DNA from: Trichomonas tenax
Lineage: Eukaryota; Parabasalia; Trichomonadida; Trichomonadidae
Reading direction: 5' to 3'
Assembly (NCBI GenBank): GCA_023091735.1
Contig: JALKBU010000023.1
Coordinates: 1-64,000, forward strand
Length of the DNA stretch: 64,000 bases
The first letter of the stretch is position 1, and each line of letters begins with the position of its first letter. The notes beneath the pieces are model-generated. The model ran no database searches. It was not told the DNA's origin and worked only from the letters and a program-made list of their open reading frames with translations. Positions 9,583-19,373 of the stretch are shown here, in pieces. A program made the translations under genes and the position numbers.

Positions 9583-10349
9583 CCCACCCCATACATATAT
9601 ATATGTGGACTTTGACAGTAATACATTTGCAAATTGAAACCATGTTGAATGCATATATTTCAGAGGTGAAAAATTATCCAAGATAAAACAGGTTTCCCAC
9701 CTTGTGAACAAACATTATCATTCAACAATGAAAAATTAGCAGATTTTCAATCTCTCCATTCATTTGGCATCGAAAGCGGCTCTGAGTTAAGGCTTAGAGT
9801 GCTAATCCAGTCATCTACTTGTATCCACCGAAAGAAATGGATGTTAAAGTGGAAATAACCATCAAAAATGGCGATTTTTCATTTGTTTATCCTGAATTCG
9901 ATAATCAGAACAAGTGGCGCGTTCATGCATATCCAAACGGAAGCATCATCCACAAAGGTAAGAGATTGAAGTATCTCTTCTGGGAAACTCTGTTCTATCC
10001 CGAATTCGATTTGAGCAAAGAATTCGCTGTTTGTAGTGATAGCATAGTCGACTTTTTTGAAAGCATCCTTCCATAGTTCAGTTTGACGAGCGAAGAGATC
10101 TGCGACTTTGTGACATATTGGGGACCGCAGCTTGTCAAAAACAAGTACGTTTTAATTTCATTCCAGTTTTCAAGCTTCGATGACATTTGCCCACTCACTG
10201 TGACTCCAAAGCCAGACAATGTCATCAGAGTATTTTTCGCTGCAGGCCCAATTCCTTCATTAATCAGTATTGAACCGCAGTCAATACCGATGTACAAACA
10301 AAATGGTTTCACAGTTGTTGAATGGGGTGGAACATTCATTCACTACTAA
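9583..10349 (+). pseudogene. Ubiquitin-like domain fused to PVIYLYP/VVEWGG module, broken
   Basis: Frame 0 gives IYMWTLTV...TMLNAYISEVKN, like the first half of ubiquitin. After a one-base shift near 9670, frame 1 gives IQDKTGFPPCEQTLSFNNEK and GIESGSELRLR, matching the IQDKEGIPP and STLHLVLRL parts of ubiquitin. A further shift near 9795 enters frame 0 again with NPVIYLYPPKEMDVKVEI, YPEFDNQNKWRVHAYPNGSI, LKYLFWE and finally GFTVVEWGGTF. The latter block is a module I know from uncharacterised bacterial proteins (KPVIYLYP...YLYWEG...VVEWGG), function unknown. A single in-frame TAG at 10074-10076 interrupts it between DFFESILP and FSLTSEEICDF, where the aligned family is continuous. Two shifts plus a stop indicate a pseudogene; readthrough cannot be excluded for the last break alone. 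Confidence 0.75.
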
Positions 10350-10670
10350 AAATTACCAGTTTTCAGGTGATGATTTGATAATTAGCTTATACCGATTATG
10401 ATACTTCTTTTTAAATGAATAAATCATATTTTAAATATTTATGTTCCATTGCTAATGTTAAATAAGTAAACATATGCCATACAACACAGCATCAATATCA
10501 TTATAAAAATTCATATCGTTCATTATTGCATTATCCATTTGACTTCATGATAATGGACTATAAGTAAGAAAAAACCCATCCACACATACATGTGCTTAAT
10601 ATACAAGAAGATTGTTAGCAACTATCAATATTATTGATGGTCAGAATTATATACCATATATATTGGTGTT
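10350..10670. other. Intergenic, AT-rich, no gene seen
   Basis: No supported frame or RNA. The right part leads into the TGACA-rich promoter of the ARM/coiled-coil gene. Confidence 0.5.
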
Positions 10671-10827
10671 CGACAAAATGTGCACAAATTTATTCGACAC
10701 ATAAAGAAATATCTGCCATATTATTTTGACAAGTAATGTTTAGTTGACAAACCATTATGTAAAGTGACATATGACGCGTAAAATATTATTTGACAAATGA
10801 AATTTTACTGTACGTTTAAAAAATATA
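10671..10827 (+). promoter_or_regulatory. Dense TGACA-core promoter array
   Basis: Forward CGACA/TGACA cores occur at about 10671, 10695, 10727, 10745, 10765 and 10791, with TGACG at 10772. The central ones are 18-26 bp apart, all within 160 bp of the ATG at 10828. This is the densest cluster in the window. A role in transcription is inferred from repetition and position. Confidence 0.5.
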
Positions 10828-13269
10828 ATGGCAACTGATTTAGCGTCTTTTTGCAGCACAATTGCAAAACAGATCGATAGTATAAAGGATGTTGACGCTA
10901 TTATTCTAGATTACATTGATACTTTTCAAATAGAACCAAGTAATTTGGCAACATTTGAAAATAATGAAAATTTTTCGACATTTTTAATGTATTTATTTTC
11001 ATTTTTAACAAGATACAAATTTCCAAAAAATGCATCCGGGCAAATTGTTACTAAAGCTATTAAAGTTTGTGACTTTCTTTACGAGATATCGATTCAAAAT
11101 CCAATTCTACTGAAATCTATCGCTAAGCATGCACCATTAGATGATCTTGTAGCAAAATTTTTCTCAGAAAGCCTCTTTGATTCTAAAGGAAAAGCAATTT
11201 ACAAACCACAATTAATTAATATAATTAAATTTTTCACAGTACTCGTATCAGAAGATCCAGTAGTTATAGAAACACCAGAAACATTCTCAAAACTATATCA
11301 AATCGCTGCAACTTACTTTAATATGGCAGATTCTGAATGGGCACTTGCATTAATCGCAGGATTGATACGCAACTGTCCTACTGGACCCGCGTTTATGCGT
11401 ACACAGCCAAAATTTAACAAATTAAAAACAACTTTTGCTAATATGTTATCAAATCGAAACGTAGCAGTTGTTCTTTCAGCATTGTGCAATCTTGTTTTCC
11501 TATTTCCAGTCCAAATATCACCGGAAATCAGTATAAAAACAGCATTGAATTCTTTGAATCTAAATAAGCAATTCCCACTGGCAATTAAACTCAGTTGCTG
11601 GATAATTAAGGAACTCTCCGACAACTCTAAAATTTCGTCCGATGATGTTTGGACTTTGTTGAACACATCATTCACTGCAGGTCCAAGTGCTTTTTATTTA
11701 TACAAGTTATTAACAGACATCTCAAAGATATCGGACACATTGGTTCAAGTCATTTCCTCAATGAACTGCTTGTTTGCTATCATTGATATATTCCTTGAGA
11801 CACAATACAACTTTTTAGCTGTTGCAGGAGTGACATTTTTGTTTAATTTGTTCTCCAAGTTCGACAATGTTGTTTTTTCATCTGAAGTCAAAGATCCATT
11901 CATGAAGGCCATCAAGATAGTTGTAGCATCAGATAAGTTTGTTGCCAGTGACAAGAAAGAGTCCGCATTGATGATAATGAGATTTTTGATCAGGTCACGC
12001 GATTCATCAGTTCATGTTGTTAACATTCTCAGTGATAACCAGCAAAAGCTGTTCATGGAGTTTCAGCGCCAGGTGTTGAATAATAATCCATACGTGTCTG
12101 TTCAGTTCTTCCTTCTTTTGAATGAAGTTTCTCATTTTTTGGCATCATGGAAGAATACTTTAATTAGAATTTGTTTGGATTCCCAATTTACGGCCCTTTT
12201 AACACATGTTCTGCACGAATCAATGAATAGATCATCGATAGAAGATTGCATTTTGTGTCTACAGATCTTATGTGGAGGAATGCTGGACGACAAGAAATAC
12301 AATAAAAATGCAATGTTCGATATATTGACAGATGGCCACATGATTGCAAATAAGAAGCTTCACAGCGATGACAACACGGGAAATGTCTACATAGAGGAAG
12401 TTACAAACTCATTACAGCAACAGTTGAACGCACTTGAAGTTGAGAGAGACTGCTGCATGCGTGAACTAGAAGAGCTTAAAAAAGATGCTGCACAGTGCTC
12501 AATGAACCTTGAAACAGAAATAGAGTGTCACAAAGATGTCGTTAATAAGCGCCAAAGACTGAAAGACCAAGAAACTAAACTTAAAATGGAACTTGATGAA
12601 GCTCAAAGACTTTACGAAGATCGTGTTACATCAAACAAAATACTGCAGGAGACATTAATAAATCTTCAAAGAACATCAAGTGAAAGATCACAGAAGGAAG
12701 CAGGAATCAGAACAAAATCATTGGACATAAATAACATGAATGTTCAGATTGTTACAATTCAAGAAGAAAACAGGAAGATTACAGAAGCTATTCAGCAGGC
12801 ACTCGGTCAAATCGAAAAGCAGAAAACGAACCGCGAGAAATACATTCAGTGGCTGAAGACAGGAAAAGAGAGATGCAATAGGTGCATCAAGATATGCAAA
12901 GATTTAGAAACGGAGCTTGATATTGAAACTAAACGGAAAGAACAAATAGAGAATGAAATATCAATCTCAGAGCAGCAACTCAAACAGTGGACTGATATTT
13001 TCAAAGATGAAGCTGAAGCAAGAAAAGCTGAAGAAGATCAAATCCAAGACCTCAAAAACGAGTTAGAAAAGATCAAGAGAGATATCGAAACTAACGAATA
13101 CAAAGCTTCTCTTCGTGTGAAAGCTCTCGATCAACTAAAAGAACACATGATGGAATTAGAAACGCAATACAACGAAATGAAGTTATTAGTCAAATTACTT
13201 CATAAATCCACATATCCGAACATGAAGATACCAGAGAATGTTTCTTCAATATTCCAGCTTCAAAATTAG
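10828..13269 (+). CDS. ARM-repeat head plus coiled-coil tail protein (CIP2A/p115-like layout)
   Basis: An 813-residue protein from a clear ATG. Residues about 1-500 are armadillo/HEAT-like helix pairs (for example LALIAGLIRNCPTGPAF and VVLSALCNLVFLFPV). Residues about 520-790 are a long charged coiled coil beginning near VTNSLQQQLNALEVERD. The same head-plus-tail layout and total length occur in CIP2A-like proteins and in the Golgi tether p115/Uso1; sequence alone does not let me choose. A scaffold or tether is the likely role. The gene ends 116 bp from the convergent DRC9-like gene. Confidence 0.75.
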   Translation: MATDLASFCSTIAKQIDSIKDVDAIILDYIDTFQIEPSNLATFENNENFSTFLMYLFSFLTRYKFPKNASGQIVTKAIKVCDFLYEISIQNPILLKSIAKHAPLDDLVAKFFSESLFDSKGKAIYKPQLINIIKFFTVLVSEDPVVIETPETFSKLYQIAATYFNMADSEWALALIAGLIRNCPTGPAFMRTQPKFNKLKTTFANMLSNRNVAVVLSALCNLVFLFPVQISPEISIKTALNSLNLNKQFPLAIKLSCWIIKELSDNSKISSDDVWTLLNTSFTAGPSAFYLYKLLTDISKISDTLVQVISSMNCLFAIIDIFLETQYNFLAVAGVTFLFNLFSKFDNVVFSSEVKDPFMKAIKIVVASDKFVASDKKESALMIMRFLIRSRDSSVHVVNILSDNQQKLFMEFQRQVLNNNPYVSVQFFLLLNEVSHFLASWKNTLIRICLDSQFTALLTHVLHESMNRSSIEDCILCLQILCGGMLDDKKYNKNAMFDILTDGHMIANKKLHSDDNTGNVYIEEVTNSLQQQLNALEVERDCCMRELEELKKDAAQCSMNLETEIECHKDVVNKRQRLKDQETKLKMELDEAQRLYEDRVTSNKILQETLINLQRTSSERSQKEAGIRTKSLDINNMNVQIVTIQEENRKITEAIQQALGQIEKQKTNREKYIQWLKTGKERCNRCIKICKDLETELDIETKRKEQIENEISISEQQLKQWTDIFKDEAEARKAEEDQIQDLKNELEKIKRDIETNEYKASLRVKALDQLKEHMMELETQYNEMKLLVKLLHKSTYPNMKIPENVSSIFQLQN

Positions 13270-13385
13270 TTTGTTTGTAAATTTGTTTATATATAAAAAA
13301 TCATGATTGATAAAAATGTTTTGTTATAAAGATATGAAGATTATAAAGAAGCTATTTAAATAATAAATATATAAATCAGTTAATC

Positions 13386-14519
13386 TTATTTCTTCTTACC
13401 TCTGCCACGCTTTGGTTTAGGTAAGGGACCTCTAATCTTTGAGTGAAGAAGGTAAAGAATCTTAATCTTATTCATAATGTGTGTCTGAGAGTTTCTCAAT
13501 TCATTCTGTTTAGCTCTCTCCTTTGCTCTCTCAGTCTCGAGGTTCATTAATCTCTCAGCTTCTTCCTTCTCAGGCTTGAGCTCATTGAAATCAGCTGTAG
13601 CAGAGTCAATACGTCTCTTGAATCCCTGCAACTTCTCTGTTTCTTGCTTAATATCGGTTTCATACTTATCGGTCCATTCCTTCATCATCTGGTTGATCTT
13701 TGAACGGCGGCGTTCGAAGTATGAGAGTGTGACAGAGTGGACATTCTTCTCATTCTGTAGTTGAAGCTTTGCATTAATAACTTGTTGTGTTAAACGGCTC
13801 TGGTTGAGTTCGTTCATATTTTGCTGAGCTTCGAGTCTCGCTTGACGCTCATCGTCTCTGTTGGCCTTAACATCCTCGATTCTGGCCTGTGTCTGTTGCA
13901 ATTCTTCCTTGCTGGCCTTAATTTTGATATCAAGGTCTTCTAACTGACGTGCCATTTCTGCTTCTGTCTTACGGATCTTTTCGTCGAGGTCTTTGATTTC
14001 TTTCTGCATGTCTTTGTCTTGTTGCATGATTTGCATCATTTTATTATAAGCTGTGGTGCGTCCGGAGGCCCATTCGTAGATACCCTGGAACGAGTAGCTG
14101 GAGAGGAGCTCCTTTCTGAACGACTCAAAGTGAGTGATTAAGTCTGTACGCTCGGTCTGAATTTTGAGAAGGTTTTGGGATACGTTAGGTGATTCACGGA
14201 GGTGCTTGCAAAGTTCTCTTGTCAGCTCCTGAAGCTCGTGAGCTTGTGCCTCGATTTTGTCTTGGTTTTTCTTATATCTGGTTTTATTTGAAAGAGATTT
14301 TAATTCTGAGCGGCGCTTAACGAGTACTTCATACTTTTCCTCGCAAACCTTCTGCTCTTTGATGATTTGGGCAACAGTATTTCCCAAGATGTTAGATAAC
14401 TCGTCTCTCTGCGTGATAACGCTAGGAGTGAGACTCTGGAGGACGCGGAGCCTATCGAGGCAGTCTTCAACAGCACCAGCAACACAAATGGCTTCGAGTG
14501 GACGAAGTTTGCACTGCAT
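13386..14519 (-). CDS. DRC9/IQCG-like axonemal protein
   Basis: The open frame reaches 14627 but begins at a TTG; the ATG at 14519 (MQCKLRPLEAICVAGAVED) gives 377 residues. The protein is almost wholly helical and coiled coil. Residues about 275-340 (MMKEWTDKYETDIKQETEKL and on) resemble the conserved core of dynein regulatory complex subunit 9 (IQCG). The C-terminus has a short possible IQ-like helix (KIKILYLLHSKIRG) followed by the very basic KPKRGRGKKK, also typical of DRC9. In flagella this subunit helps link outer doublets and control dynein, which fits a trichomonad. Assignment is from motif memory; other axonemal coiled coils are possible. The ATG is preceded by ACAAAAGTACA, near-identical to the ACAAAAGTGACA before the phosphatase gene. 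Confidence 0.7.
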   Translation of the reverse strand: MQCKLRPLEAICVAGAVEDCLDRLRVLQSLTPSVITQRDELSNILGNTVAQIIKEQKVCEEKYEVLVKRRSELKSLSNKTRYKKNQDKIEAQAHELQELTRELCKHLRESPNVSQNLLKIQTERTDLITHFESFRKELLSSYSFQGIYEWASGRTTAYNKMMQIMQQDKDMQKEIKDLDEKIRKTEAEMARQLEDLDIKIKASKEELQQTQARIEDVKANRDDERQARLEAQQNMNELNQSRLTQQVINAKLQLQNEKNVHSVTLSYFERRRSKINQMMKEWTDKYETDIKQETEKLQGFKRRIDSATADFNELKPEKEEAERLMNLETERAKERAKQNELRNSQTHIMNKIKILYLLHSKIRGPLPKPKRGRGKKK

Positions 14520-14591
14520 TGTACTTTTGTAACGTTTTCTTTTATCATTCAAAAAACTTTGTGATTTTATTCGATATTTAGATTTTATATA

Positions 14592-14806
14592 GTTTATATA
14601 TCTTATATTCAAAATATTATGGCTCAATTACATGTTTCTAAGATTTTAAGGTCAATTTTGGTTTGTCATATAGATATAGAATCACTTATATATCTTATCT
14701 TCAAAATATTTGGATTCAGTTTCATATTTTTTGAAATTTGAAAATATATCAAACGATTTTTGTTTGTTGAATGTTATAGCAGTTGCATCACTTATATATC
14801 TTATTT
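14592..14806. repeat. Degenerate tandem repeat, unit about 92-106 bp
   Basis: The string TTATATATCTTAT recurs near 14593, 14686 and 14792. Between them, TCAAAATATT plus TGG and TTTGTTTGT/TTTGGTTTGT blocks also repeat, so these look like diverged tandem copies rather than chance AT runs. They lie upstream of the DRC9-like gene; any function is unknown. Confidence 0.4.
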
Positions 14807-15765
14807 TCAGTGTACCGAGAGAGGGTGTTCCTTTTATTTTCAACCAAATGAAAATGAGGAACATTTCATCTTCATGAAAGTCATTCAATTTAAAGTAAAT
14901 TTCTTCTGAAATCGATGAGATGTAACACTACCTTTAGAGTATTTGATTGCAAACCTGAATACATCATCATGGTATTATACATTTTCATCTTATCTTTGAT
15001 TTTTTTTAAAGCAATTCATCATCACAAAGACATTTTTATGTGGCTCATCGAAACTTGGCATTCATTCAATGTAACAAGGCAACGACACCTCTCTTTAAAA
15101 CAATAGATAAAACAAAATGTTTTGACAGTAGTAATGTGAATTGAAGTTATATTTAATAATCATTATTATATCAATCGATCACATTTAATTTTCATTATCA
15201 CATCAACCATTCTCAGGTTGTTCCACGCTTTAATCTGCTTCGGCACTTAGCCAAACAAGGTTCATATAAAACCATCAATTACCATCAGAGATTCATCGTT
15301 GTTAGAACAAACTGATCGTTGTAAATGATGAGAATTCATCATATCAAAAATATATGCAATCAGTTTTCTCATATGATCATAGCGATTAATTATAATCAAT
15401 TTGATCATAATGATAATATGGAATTAATCAATTTCAGATGAGATTTTTCAATAATGATTTAGAAGTTATTTGGAAAAATGCAATAATCATACATGATATA
15501 ATGTGTTTTTAAATTGCTGTGGCATTGCAGTGATTCTATATATAATGCTCTTTATATTTAAAGCTTTTAAGTTCATATAAGTATTAATGATAGTGAGTTA
15601 TAAAAGGAAAAAGTCACCCGAGTGTTTATTTTTTGATATCTTTTTGATTTTCTTCGTAGGATTGTTTTCAGGAATTCTAAACTCGAGAAATTGTTTTGGC
15701 AACATGTGAACATACGAAATATTAAATAAAAAAAATATTTTGTTTTCGGTTTTTTTAGTTCAAAA
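14807..15765. other. Intergenic spacer between divergent genes, no supported gene
   Basis: A 63-codon open frame at 14915-15106 has a hydrophobic stretch but no relatives I recognise, so it is left uncalled. A GC-richer island near 15200-15330 (around CTGCTTCGGCACTTAGCC) could be a non-coding RNA, but it lacks the U6 hallmarks I looked for. Confidence 0.4.
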
Positions 15766-17547
15766 ATGTTTTGTTTATTTCCAAACTTTATCTTTGGTAA
15801 GAACAGATTTCTTAAACCAAATCCAACTAAGTACAAGTTTGGTGATAACGTTTCTTTATACGCCGGTTCCTTAAGATCGCCAACGAGCTTAATTCATTAC
15901 GAATATTATTATGCAGACTTATTCCCTCAAGCAAAACCATACGACGAGACTACCACATCTCTGGATCCCCTTTTGGGAAGATCTTTTCAGAGAATTCCGT
16001 TTCAATTTACATTCGGAGAAAATGAAAGATGCAATAATTTCTCTAGTTCCCCAATAGATCAATCGAAATACTCAATATATTACTATTTAATCTATAACAA
16101 CTATGAAAAAACATTTGTAATTGATAATCTTCCATTTTTAACGCGCAATTCCAAGAATTTCTCAGTTCCTAATTTCAAAATCGGATACATAGGAGTCATA
16201 GATACCAAAAACTTCACAAGTGACAAAGAAGTTCACTTAATTAATCATTTAGATTTTTCAATATTCTATACAAAAGCATCAAACGTAACATACACCATTA
16301 CAAAGGCATTTTTGAAGCCATATATAATCGATCCATGTGCTAAAGGAAATCCGTTGCCTCTATCACAGCAAAAAGATGATTTAATCACGTACAATGTTGA
16401 GTGGGTATATGAACCAACTCCTGAAAAGAATAGATACGCTCATGTTTATCAGAGCGCACGCACTATCAGTAGCTATAAGCCACCACATTACATCTTTTTA
16501 GGTCTTTTCTTTTTTGCAGTTTTCTTCCCATTCCTTTTCGGATTTCTCATCAAGCACGATATTGATTTCTTCAAGCACGACTTTGCTGAAAATGACCAAG
16601 ACCCAGCTGGCTGGCAAGTCATATCTGGTGATGTTTTTAGAATTCCCGATGAAATTTCGAAATATTCATTTTTGATTGCGCCTGGAATTCGTTTTGGACT
16701 TGATTTCATACTTTTGTTCCTTTTATTGATGACTAATATTGTAACACTTGCAAACACAGATCTTTTATGGGTTGTTTTGTTTGTAGTCGATTTATTATCT
16801 TCATTCATCAGCGGTATAGTCAGGGGATGCCATTATAAGCAGTTTAACGGTAAAGATGATGACACTTTCCAGATATACGTCTCAACGCTTCCTGCATGTT
16901 TAGTGTTTGTTATTCTGTTTCTTGTCCAGTTTGTTCACATTGCGGAATTTTCAACAGCATCAATGCCAATCCCTATTTTCTTGTTCGCTGCGATATTCAT
17001 TATTTTGATATCTTCTGGTTTAACATATATTGGTTCTACTTTAGGATATAAGATGCAACGCATGGAGTATCCTACAAGGGTTAATTTGATTCCAAGGCAG
17101 ATTCCTGAAAGCAAGATCAAGATGTTCATTGTTTTGATTGGTGGTTTGACCATCTTTGCAACACTATATAACTTCCTTCCAGGCGTTAAGAGTGCTTTGT
17201 TCTGTGATTTTGCATTGTTCAAGATGATTCCGGATCTGGCTGAAATGGCCTTTGTGCTGATTGCATTCTCATCGATCTTCACTGTTCTTGGAGTTTATAT
17301 CATTCTTAGAGAAGAAGATTACTGGTGGTGGAGATATGCTATGGCACTTCCTCTTTCATCTGGCATATTCTACTTTGCCTGGGAGCTCTTCTTTATGGCT
17401 GCAAGAATGTCCGCAACAAACTTTGCAACAAGAATGCTTTACACACTTTTCGCGATGTTTTGTTCTATTTTGACTTCAATTATTTCTGCTGCATTTGGCT
17501 TCATATCAAGCTTCTATGCAATCCTTTATATGTACAAGCAAATTTAA
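15766..17547 (+). CDS. TM9SF/nonaspanin family endomembrane protein
   Basis: A 593-residue protein matching the transmembrane-9 superfamily (EMP70). Residues about 1-235 are lumenal and open with KYKFGDNVSLYAGSL, followed by YEYYYADLFPQ, both typical of the family front. From about residue 238 (IFLGLFFFAVFFPFLFGFL) there are about nine membrane helices to the C-terminus. The family resides in Golgi and endosomes and sorts membrane proteins, partly by glycine-rich helices; the C-terminal YMYKQI is a retrieval-type end. The N-terminus MFCLFPNFIFGKNRF is short and only weakly hydrophobic, so the signal peptide is reduced or the start is not fully certain, though the in-frame upstream codons hold no ATG. 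Length is slightly below the usual 590-660. Confidence 0.9.
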   Translation: MFCLFPNFIFGKNRFLKPNPTKYKFGDNVSLYAGSLRSPTSLIHYEYYYADLFPQAKPYDETTTSLDPLLGRSFQRIPFQFTFGENERCNNFSSSPIDQSKYSIYYYLIYNNYEKTFVIDNLPFLTRNSKNFSVPNFKIGYIGVIDTKNFTSDKEVHLINHLDFSIFYTKASNVTYTITKAFLKPYIIDPCAKGNPLPLSQQKDDLITYNVEWVYEPTPEKNRYAHVYQSARTISSYKPPHYIFLGLFFFAVFFPFLFGFLIKHDIDFFKHDFAENDQDPAGWQVISGDVFRIPDEISKYSFLIAPGIRFGLDFILLFLLLMTNIVTLANTDLLWVVLFVVDLLSSFISGIVRGCHYKQFNGKDDDTFQIYVSTLPACLVFVILFLVQFVHIAEFSTASMPIPIFLFAAIFIILISSGLTYIGSTLGYKMQRMEYPTRVNLIPRQIPESKIKMFIVLIGGLTIFATLYNFLPGVKSALFCDFALFKMIPDLAEMAFVLIAFSSIFTVLGVYIILREEDYWWWRYAMALPLSSGIFYFAWELFFMAARMSATNFATRMLYTLFAMFCSILTSIISAAFGFISSFYAILYMYKQI

Positions 17548-17967
17548 CCCAAATATATAAGTAAATAAAATGTTATTATAAATAACTTATATAAATAAAC
17601 AATAGTCGAATAATGTTTATATCCATTTACCAGAATTGAACTAAACTTGCAGCGAATTGATTACTTTGATGCAACCGTTAGTAGTGATTGAAGCATACAT
17701 TGTAAGTGAATCTAAATGGGTAATTCCAAATTCATTCTCCCTTATAATAGATAAATTTTTTCATTCATATGAGAAATTTTGAAACTCACATTCATTATTG
17801 AAACAGATATCAAAATAATCCAATAGCTGCATAGTATCTATCTTATGAATGTGAATCGAATCAATCTTTTTGCTTTCGAGTGCTTAATAAAATTTGACAT
17901 TTGACAGTTTACGTGACATAATTTATTGTAAAATTTTGGTGTTAGTTCCTGTTTTGATCAAAATCTT
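17548..17967. promoter_or_regulatory. Intergenic; TGACA cluster before RIO1
   Basis: No gene seen in 17548-17890. Three TGACA cores at 17895, 17902 and 17914 (TTTGACATTTGACAG, then ACGTGACATAAT) precede the RIO1 gene by 65-85 bp. Confidence 0.4.
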
Positions 17968-17977
17968 TCACTTTTTC
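17968..17977 (+). promoter_or_regulatory. Initiator-like element before RIO1
   Basis: TCACTTTTTC, 5 bp before the ATG at 17982, fits the trichomonad initiator TCA-Y-T-W (the A being the usual transcription start in Trichomonas vaginalis). Very short 5' UTRs are normal in these organisms. Confidence 0.5.
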
Positions 17978-17981
17978 AAAA

Positions 17982-19373
17982 ATGTCTTCGGACTACAGCG
18001 ATGATTTTGATGATAATATTGATGATATTGCACTGAGCAAAGCGGAAAAGGCCAGCGAAGAACACATCGCACCGAGCATGCTCGAAATGTACTCCCACAA
18101 ACTGAACTTCGAACTCCAAGAAAATTTATATGTCGACAAAACACGTGAAACTATCGAGCAGAATGATTTAAAGAGAAAATCACTCAAGCCAGGCAAAGAT
18201 CAAAGGAGAACAGAAGAACAAGTCCTTGATAATCGTACAAAAGTTGTTTTGTTTAAATTATTAAACAGAAAAATCCTTGGTGACATTGAGGGTTGCATCA
18301 GTACAGGTAAGGAAGGAAATATTTACATAGGACATCGCGGTGAAGAAGCTCCATCAGATTGGCCGAAGACATTCGCAATTAAAATCTTTAAGACATGCAT
18401 CCTTAAGTTCAAAGACCGTGCCAGATACGTCACAGGTGAGCAGAGATTCAAACATCACTCGAAGTCAAAGAATTCTAGAAAAGCTGTGATTCTGTGGTCT
18501 GAAAAGGAATTCAGAAACCTCAGCAGACTCTACAACAACGGTGTTTTGTGCCCAAGACCACTTCTCGTTAAGCACAATCTTATCTTTATGGAATTAATTT
18601 CTATCAAAGATATGCCAGCGCCAACATTGAGACTTGCTGATTTATCCACTCCGCAGTTAGAAACATTCTATTTCGACTTGTGCAAGACATTGCGTTATAT
18701 TTATCATCATTGCGGTCTTGTTCATGCAGATCTTTCTGAATACAACATCCTCGTCAAGAAGAATGATTTATATGTCATCGATGTTGGTCAGGCTGTAGAA
18801 ACTGATAACCACAACGCAACTGTTTTCCTCAGAAATGATATTGCTGTCATTACAAGGTTCTTCAAATCACGTGGTGTTCAAACAGCTCCAATGCTTCGTC
18901 TCTTTGAATTTATCGTCGATCCTCAGCTTTATTCCAAGGAGGAAGAAGTTCTTCTTGATATCATGCAACAGAAGGAAACAATTTCCGCTGAAGAATTCAC
19001 AGGTGTTTATATCCCACAGAGACTCGATCAAGTTAACGATCCAGAACTTGAAATTGCAGATCTCGAAGATGGTTACTATGACAACGCTGCATATCACGGT
19101 GCCTTTACTGGTATCATTCCTACTTTTGTAGCTCCAGATGAAGTCGATCTTGCTAGAATTGCTGAAGAAGAGGAAGAGGAAGAAGAAGATGGTGCTGAAG
19201 AAGAAGATAAGAAGGAAAAGAAAGAAACACTCGATAGAAAGAACTATACAAAGGCAGAATGGAAGGAAATACAGAAGAAGCTCAAAGAAGAAAGAAGAGA
19301 GAAGCGTCTCACTAAGACACCGAAGTATCAGAAGAGGAAAGCATACAGGAAGGCACATCCCAATGCCAAATAG
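17982..19373 (+). CDS. RIO1: RIO1 atypical protein kinase/ATPase
   Basis: A 463-residue RIO-family kinase. The phosphate loop is STGKEGN (107-113), the invariant lysine is in AIKIFK (Lys134), the RIO-type insertion with FKDRARYVTGEQRF follows, the catalytic loop is HADLSEYN (248-255, Asp250 and Asn255) and the metal loop is VIDVGQ (Asp267). These and the N-terminal acidic region place it in RIO1 rather than RIO2, which would carry a winged-helix head. RIO1 acts in the cytoplasm in the last steps of 40S subunit maturation and is released on ATP hydrolysis. The C-terminal tail has a run of glutamates (EEEEEEEDGAEEEDKKEKK) and ends in a basic KYQKRKAYRKAHPNAK, as in other RIO1 proteins. Start supported by an initiator-like TCACTTT 5 bp upstream. 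Confidence 0.95.
   Translation: MSSDYSDDFDDNIDDIALSKAEKASEEHIAPSMLEMYSHKLNFELQENLYVDKTRETIEQNDLKRKSLKPGKDQRRTEEQVLDNRTKVVLFKLLNRKILGDIEGCISTGKEGNIYIGHRGEEAPSDWPKTFAIKIFKTCILKFKDRARYVTGEQRFKHHSKSKNSRKAVILWSEKEFRNLSRLYNNGVLCPRPLLVKHNLIFMELISIKDMPAPTLRLADLSTPQLETFYFDLCKTLRYIYHHCGLVHADLSEYNILVKKNDLYVIDVGQAVETDNHNATVFLRNDIAVITRFFKSRGVQTAPMLRLFEFIVDPQLYSKEEEVLLDIMQQKETISAEEFTGVYIPQRLDQVNDPELEIADLEDGYYDNAAYHGAFTGIIPTFVAPDEVDLARIAEEEEEEEEDGAEEEDKKEKKETLDRKNYTKAEWKEIQKKLKEERREKRLTKTPKYQKRKAYRKAHPNAK

Noticed and set aside
14915..15106. 63-codon frame with a hydrophobic stretch
   Set aside because: No family, no promoter-like element directly upstream; AT-rich chance frame is likelier.
15200..15330. 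Possible U6-like RNA (TGCTTCGGCA hairpin)
   Set aside because: The invariant ACAGAGA box and AGC triad context of U6 are absent.
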